Of a DNA stretch of 8,344 nt, positions 5,798 to 8,344 are shown one piece after another. The notes under the pieces are model-generated. The model was not told the DNA's origin. It made no database searches and was given only the letters and a program-made list of their open reading frames with translations. Made by a program: the position numbers and the translations under genes. Within the stretch, counting starts at the first letter, position 1. Every line of letters starts with the position of its first letter. The stretch comes from Janthinobacterium lividum (GTDB taxonomy: Bacteria > Pseudomonadota > Gammaproteobacteria > Steroidobacterales > Steroidobacteraceae). The stretch covers positions 1-8,344 of the forward strand of contig CALPVO020000088.1 of NCBI GenBank assembly GCA_943327025.2, read 5' to 3'.

Positions 5798-7777
5798 ATG
5801 ATGCGCAAGCGTGCTCTGGGTCGTAGCTGGGTGGTGTCCTTGTTGGCGCTGGGTCTCACGGGCCTGGCCGCTCCGGCCGGGGCCGTGGATGCAGGCTGGT
5901 CGCATTACGGCGGCGACCAAGCCGGTCGCCGGTACTCACCAGCGTCGGAGATTACGCCGCAGAACGTTGGTGACCTCGCCGTGGCGTGGCGCTACTCCAC
6001 GGGTGAACTCAAGCGACGGGGCCCTGCGCTCATCTCCAACAGTTCCACGGAAACGACGCCGGTACTCGTGGAGGGCAATCTTGTCTTCTGCACGCCGTTC
6101 AATCGTGTCGTAGCGCTCGACCCGGCCACGGGTCGCGAGAAATGGGTGAACGACCCGCAAGTCGACCTCGGGCACCCCATTCCCTACCACTACAACTGTC
6201 GTGGCGTGACACCCTGGAAGGACCCGCAGGCGGCAGCGGATGCCACCTGCGCCGTCCGCATCTTTACCGGAACCAACGACTCGCGCGTCGTTGCTCTGGA
6301 TGCACGCACGGGGCGGCGCTGCCCTGGCTTCGGCTTGAACGGCGAGGTGCGGGTACCCCGGGAAACACCCGCTAAATTCCCCGGCGAAATCAAGATTAGT
6401 TCGGCGCCGCTCGTGGCGGGCGGCATGGTCGTGGTCGGGTCGTTCATCATGGACAACCTGCGGGTAGATGCGCCCCGCGGCACGCTGAATGCCTTCGATG
6501 CACGAACGGGCGTATTGCGCTGGCAGTGGGACCCCATTCCGCGGAACCCGTCGGACCCGGCGGCGGCCACGTGGCAGGGCAAGAGCGCGCAGGTGACCGG
6601 TGCAGCCAACGTCTGGTCCACCATGGTGGCGGACGAGACCCGCGGCCTGCTGTACGCGCCCGTGGGCTCCGCGTCGCCGGACTTCTGGGGCGGCGAGCGC
6701 AAGGGTGCGAATCTCTACTCCAGTTCTGTCGTCGCTCTGGAACTGGCCACCGGAAAGCTGCGTTGGCACTTTCAGGTAGTGCACCACGATATCTTCGACT
6801 ACGAGGCGGCCTCGCCGCCAATGTTGGTGGACCTGCCCTTGCCCGGTGGCGGCACTCGGCCGCTGGTGGTGCAGAACACCAAGATGGGGTTCTCGTGGAT
6901 TCTCGATCGCGAGACTGGCAAACCCATATTCGGTGCTGTCGAAAAGCCGGTTCCCACTCGGGCTATGCCCGGCGAATGGGTCTCACCGACGCAGCCGTTT
7001 CCGGTGAAGCCGGCCCCACTCGTGCCGACGCGGGTGACACCCGACGATGCCTGGGGCTTCACCTTCTGGGACCGCGCCAAGTGCCGGGAACTCATCTCCA
7101 GCCTGCGTAGCGAAGGTATCTTCACGCCGGCCAGCCTTAAGCCCGGCACCATCCTGTCGCCGGGTAACGCTGGTGGCATGAACTGGGGTGGCCCGGCCTA
7201 CGACCCTGCGCGCAAGTGGATGATCGTTAACTTGAACAACGTGGCGCAGGTGGTCCGTCTGCTCCCGCGCTCTGAAACGGGCAACATCGAGGGCATCTCG
7301 CTCGCCAGCGGACGCGACATTGCTGCGCAGCAAGGCACGCCTTATGGCACCAACCGCGATTGGCTTTTGTCGCCGTGGGGCGCGCCCTGCACGCCGCCAC
7401 CCTGGGGGGAGTTGGTCGCCGTGTCACTCGAGGATGGCAGCGTGAAGTGGCGGGTGCCGCTCGGTTCCATCGAGGACAAGTTACCGATTCCCTTCGAGTG
7501 GAATCTAGGCACGCCGAATCTCGGCGGCCCGGTGGTCACGGCGGGTGGCGTGGTGTTCATCGCAGCGACGATGGACAACGTCATCCGTGCCTTCGATGTG
7601 CGCAACGGCAAGATGCTGTGGCGTGACAAGCTGCCGGCCGGTGGGCAAGCGACCCCGATGACGTACACCGTCAACGGGCGACAGTTTCTGGTGATGGTCA
7701 CCGGTAACCACATGTGGTTCGGTTCGCCGGCGGGCGACGAAGTGGTTGCTTACGCCCTTCCGCAGAAGGCGCGTTGA
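5798..7777 (+). CDS. secreted PQQ-dependent dehydrogenase, glucose-dehydrogenase type
   Basis: A 659-residue quinoprotein with a Sec signal peptide (MMRKRALGRS, hydrophobic run, PAGA; probable cleavage after A29). The mature part is an eight-bladed beta-propeller like the periplasmic domain of membrane glucose dehydrogenase Gcd: WSHYGGDQAGRRYSP and ITPQNVGDL at the N-terminus, C134 in NCRGV, HHDIFD with D334 at the expected catalytic Asp, K362 in NTKMGF at the expected PQQ-contacting Lys, GAPCTPPPWGELVAV near 530, and LPAGGQATPMTY near the end. Gcd's N-terminal membrane domain is absent, and there is no CxxCH heme site, so the electron acceptor must be separate. It should oxidise an alcohol, polyol or sugar in the periplasm. 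Start: the ATG at 5798 (or the adjacent one at 5801) follows AAGAGAG. The in-frame start at 5738 would put 20 polar residues before the signal peptide. It is 8 bases after the ABM gene, in the same transcript. The substrate is unknown; no pqq synthesis genes are present. Confidence 0.92.
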   Translation: MMRKRALGRSWVVSLLALGLTGLAAPAGAVDAGWSHYGGDQAGRRYSPASEITPQNVGDLAVAWRYSTGELKRRGPALISNSSTETTPVLVEGNLVFCTPFNRVVALDPATGREKWVNDPQVDLGHPIPYHYNCRGVTPWKDPQAAADATCAVRIFTGTNDSRVVALDARTGRRCPGFGLNGEVRVPRETPAKFPGEIKISSAPLVAGGMVVVGSFIMDNLRVDAPRGTLNAFDARTGVLRWQWDPIPRNPSDPAAATWQGKSAQVTGAANVWSTMVADETRGLLYAPVGSASPDFWGGERKGANLYSSSVVALELATGKLRWHFQVVHHDIFDYEAASPPMLVDLPLPGGGTRPLVVQNTKMGFSWILDRETGKPIFGAVEKPVPTRAMPGEWVSPTQPFPVKPAPLVPTRVTPDDAWGFTFWDRAKCRELISSLRSEGIFTPASLKPGTILSPGNAGGMNWGGPAYDPARKWMIVNLNNVAQVVRLLPRSETGNIEGISLASGRDIAAQQGTPYGTNRDWLLSPWGAPCTPPPWGELVAVSLEDGSVKWRVPLGSIEDKLPIPFEWNLGTPNLGGPVVTAGGVVFIAATMDNVIRAFDVRNGKMLWRDKLPAGGQATPMTYTVNGRQFLVMVTGNHMWFGSPAGDEVVAYALPQKAR

Positions 7778-7799
7778 GGCGGCTGCGCTAAGGGCCGCC
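7778..7799 (+). terminator. weak hairpin just after the quinoprotein stop
   Basis: GGCGGC (7778-7783) can pair with GCCGCC (7794-7799) over a 10-base loop immediately after the TGA. No T run follows. It may help end the plus-strand transcript, but it is not a textbook intrinsic terminator. Confidence 0.3.
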
Positions 7800-7832
7800 C
7801 CGAGGTCCTCACCAAGAAGGCCCTCACCACGG

Positions 7833-7861
7833 TTCCGGCGAACGCTTCAGCGTCGCCGGAG
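7833..7861. terminator. strong hairpin between convergent genes, overlapping the P450 stop
   Basis: CCGGCGA (7835-7841) pairs perfectly with TCGCCGG (7853-7859), extended by a T-A and a T-G pair outside. Inside, past a bulged A, CGC pairs with GCG around a TTCA loop. The P450 TGA (7849-7847 on the minus strand) sits in the loop and top of the stem. No T run follows on either strand. Its position between converging transcripts suggests a bidirectional transcription barrier or an mRNA 3'-end stabiliser. Confidence 0.4.
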
Positions 7862-8344
7862 CGTGATGGGTAGCTGCACGAGATTGCGCCCGAAGAAGCT
7901 CGGGGTATACGCGGGGGCCGCAGCCCCCGGCGCCATCTCGAAGCCGTCATAGCGCGCGAACAGGGCCTTGAAGGCACTGGCGATTTCTTGCCGTGCCAGC
8001 GCCGCACCGATGCAGTGGTGCCGCCCGATGCCAAGGGCCAAATGCTTGCCGGGCTGGCTGCGATGCAGGTCGATGCGCTCCGCCACAGGGAACTGTTCCT
8101 CGTCGCGGTTGGCTGCCCCGAAGCGCAGGCTGAGTAGGGTGCCTTCCTTCAAAGCTACGCCGGCAAGCACCGTGTCGGCATTCACGCGGCGGAACATGCC
8201 TTGCGCCGGCGACTCGAGCCGCAAAATTTCCTCGACCAGGTTGCGCATCAAACCCGGGTTGGCGCGAATCTCTTCGATGGGGGCGGGGTCCTCAATCAAG
8301 AGCCTCATGCCGGAGGTGATGGCGGCTGTGGTGGTCTCGTTGCC
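7847..8344 (-). CDS. cytochrome P450, C-terminal part (N-terminus beyond the right edge)
   Basis: The frame is open from the window edge to the TGA at 7849-7847, giving 165 residues, roughly the last 40% of a bacterial P450. The window opens in the I helix at GNETTTAAI, the oxygen-activation motif with its acid-Thr pair. Then come the K-helix ExxR (EEILRLESPAQG), the ANRDEEQFP segment, and the heme loop LGIGRHHCIGAALARQE with the Cys that ligates the heme iron. The first loop residue, usually Phe, is Leu. This is a soluble, class I-type bacterial P450 that would need ferredoxin and a reductase, neither of which is visible. It should insert oxygen into a hydrophobic substrate; the CYP family cannot be assigned from this fragment. 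It converges on the quinoprotein gene with a 69-base gap. An internal ATG at 8308 is not the start, because the upstream frame already encodes the I-helix motif. Confidence 0.93.
   Translation of the reverse strand, partial: GNETTTAAITSGMRLLIEDPAPIEEIRANPGLMRNLVEEILRLESPAQGMFRRVNADTVLAGVALKEGTLLSLRFGAANRDEEQFPVAERIDLHRSQPGKHLALGIGRHHCIGAALARQEIASAFKALFARYDGFEMAPGAAAPAYTPSFFGRNLVQLPITLRRR

Noticed and set aside
5936..6787. 283-codon open frame on the minus strand opposite the quinoprotein gene
   Set aside because: It lies wholly inside a gene with clear PQQ-dehydrogenase motifs, has an Arg-rich composition and shows no recognisable domain.

Overview
The window is GC-rich, densely coding DNA that fits a gamma- or beta-proteobacterium. 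The best taxonomic cue is a full-length CysB whose 324 residues are collinear with the enteric protein as I remember it. The organism is not identified further. There are no RNA genes, insertion sequences, CRISPR arrays or transposition remnants that I can see.

Layout. Positions 1-1948, minus strand: a cysB regulator gene followed 5 bases later by a lipoprotein with a C-terminal thioredoxin-like (TlpA-type) domain, which runs off the left edge. Positions 1949-2159: a 211-base divergent intergenic region with an AT-rich promoter-like block, a long interrupted palindrome and a second hairpin next to the ribosome binding site. Positions 2160-7777, plus strand: five genes in one direction. They encode an M24 (creatinase/aminopeptidase P fold) enzyme with altered metal-ligand residues, the alpha and beta subunits of an acetoin-dehydrogenase-type thiamine diphosphate E1, a small ABM-type dimeric barrel protein, and a secreted PQQ-dependent dehydrogenase of the glucose-dehydrogenase type. 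The last four genes are tightly packed (1-base gap, GTGA overlap, 8-base gap); the first is separated from them by 72 bases. Positions 7847-8344, minus strand: the C-terminal part of a cytochrome P450, convergent with the dehydrogenase and cut by the right edge.

How it may work together. The cysB/lipoprotein pair looks like general chromosomal background for sulfur and thiol metabolism. The plus-strand block with the P450 looks like an accessory oxidative catabolic module. One reading is that the P450 hydroxylates a substrate, the periplasmic quinoprotein oxidises an alcohol, the M24 enzyme hydrolyses or lyses a C-N, C-O or C-S bond, and the AcoAB-like E1 cleaves an alpha-hydroxyketone, diketone or 2-oxoacid. 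No E2 or E3 subunit is present in the window. The substrate cannot be read from the sequence, and this combination is not a pathway I recognise.
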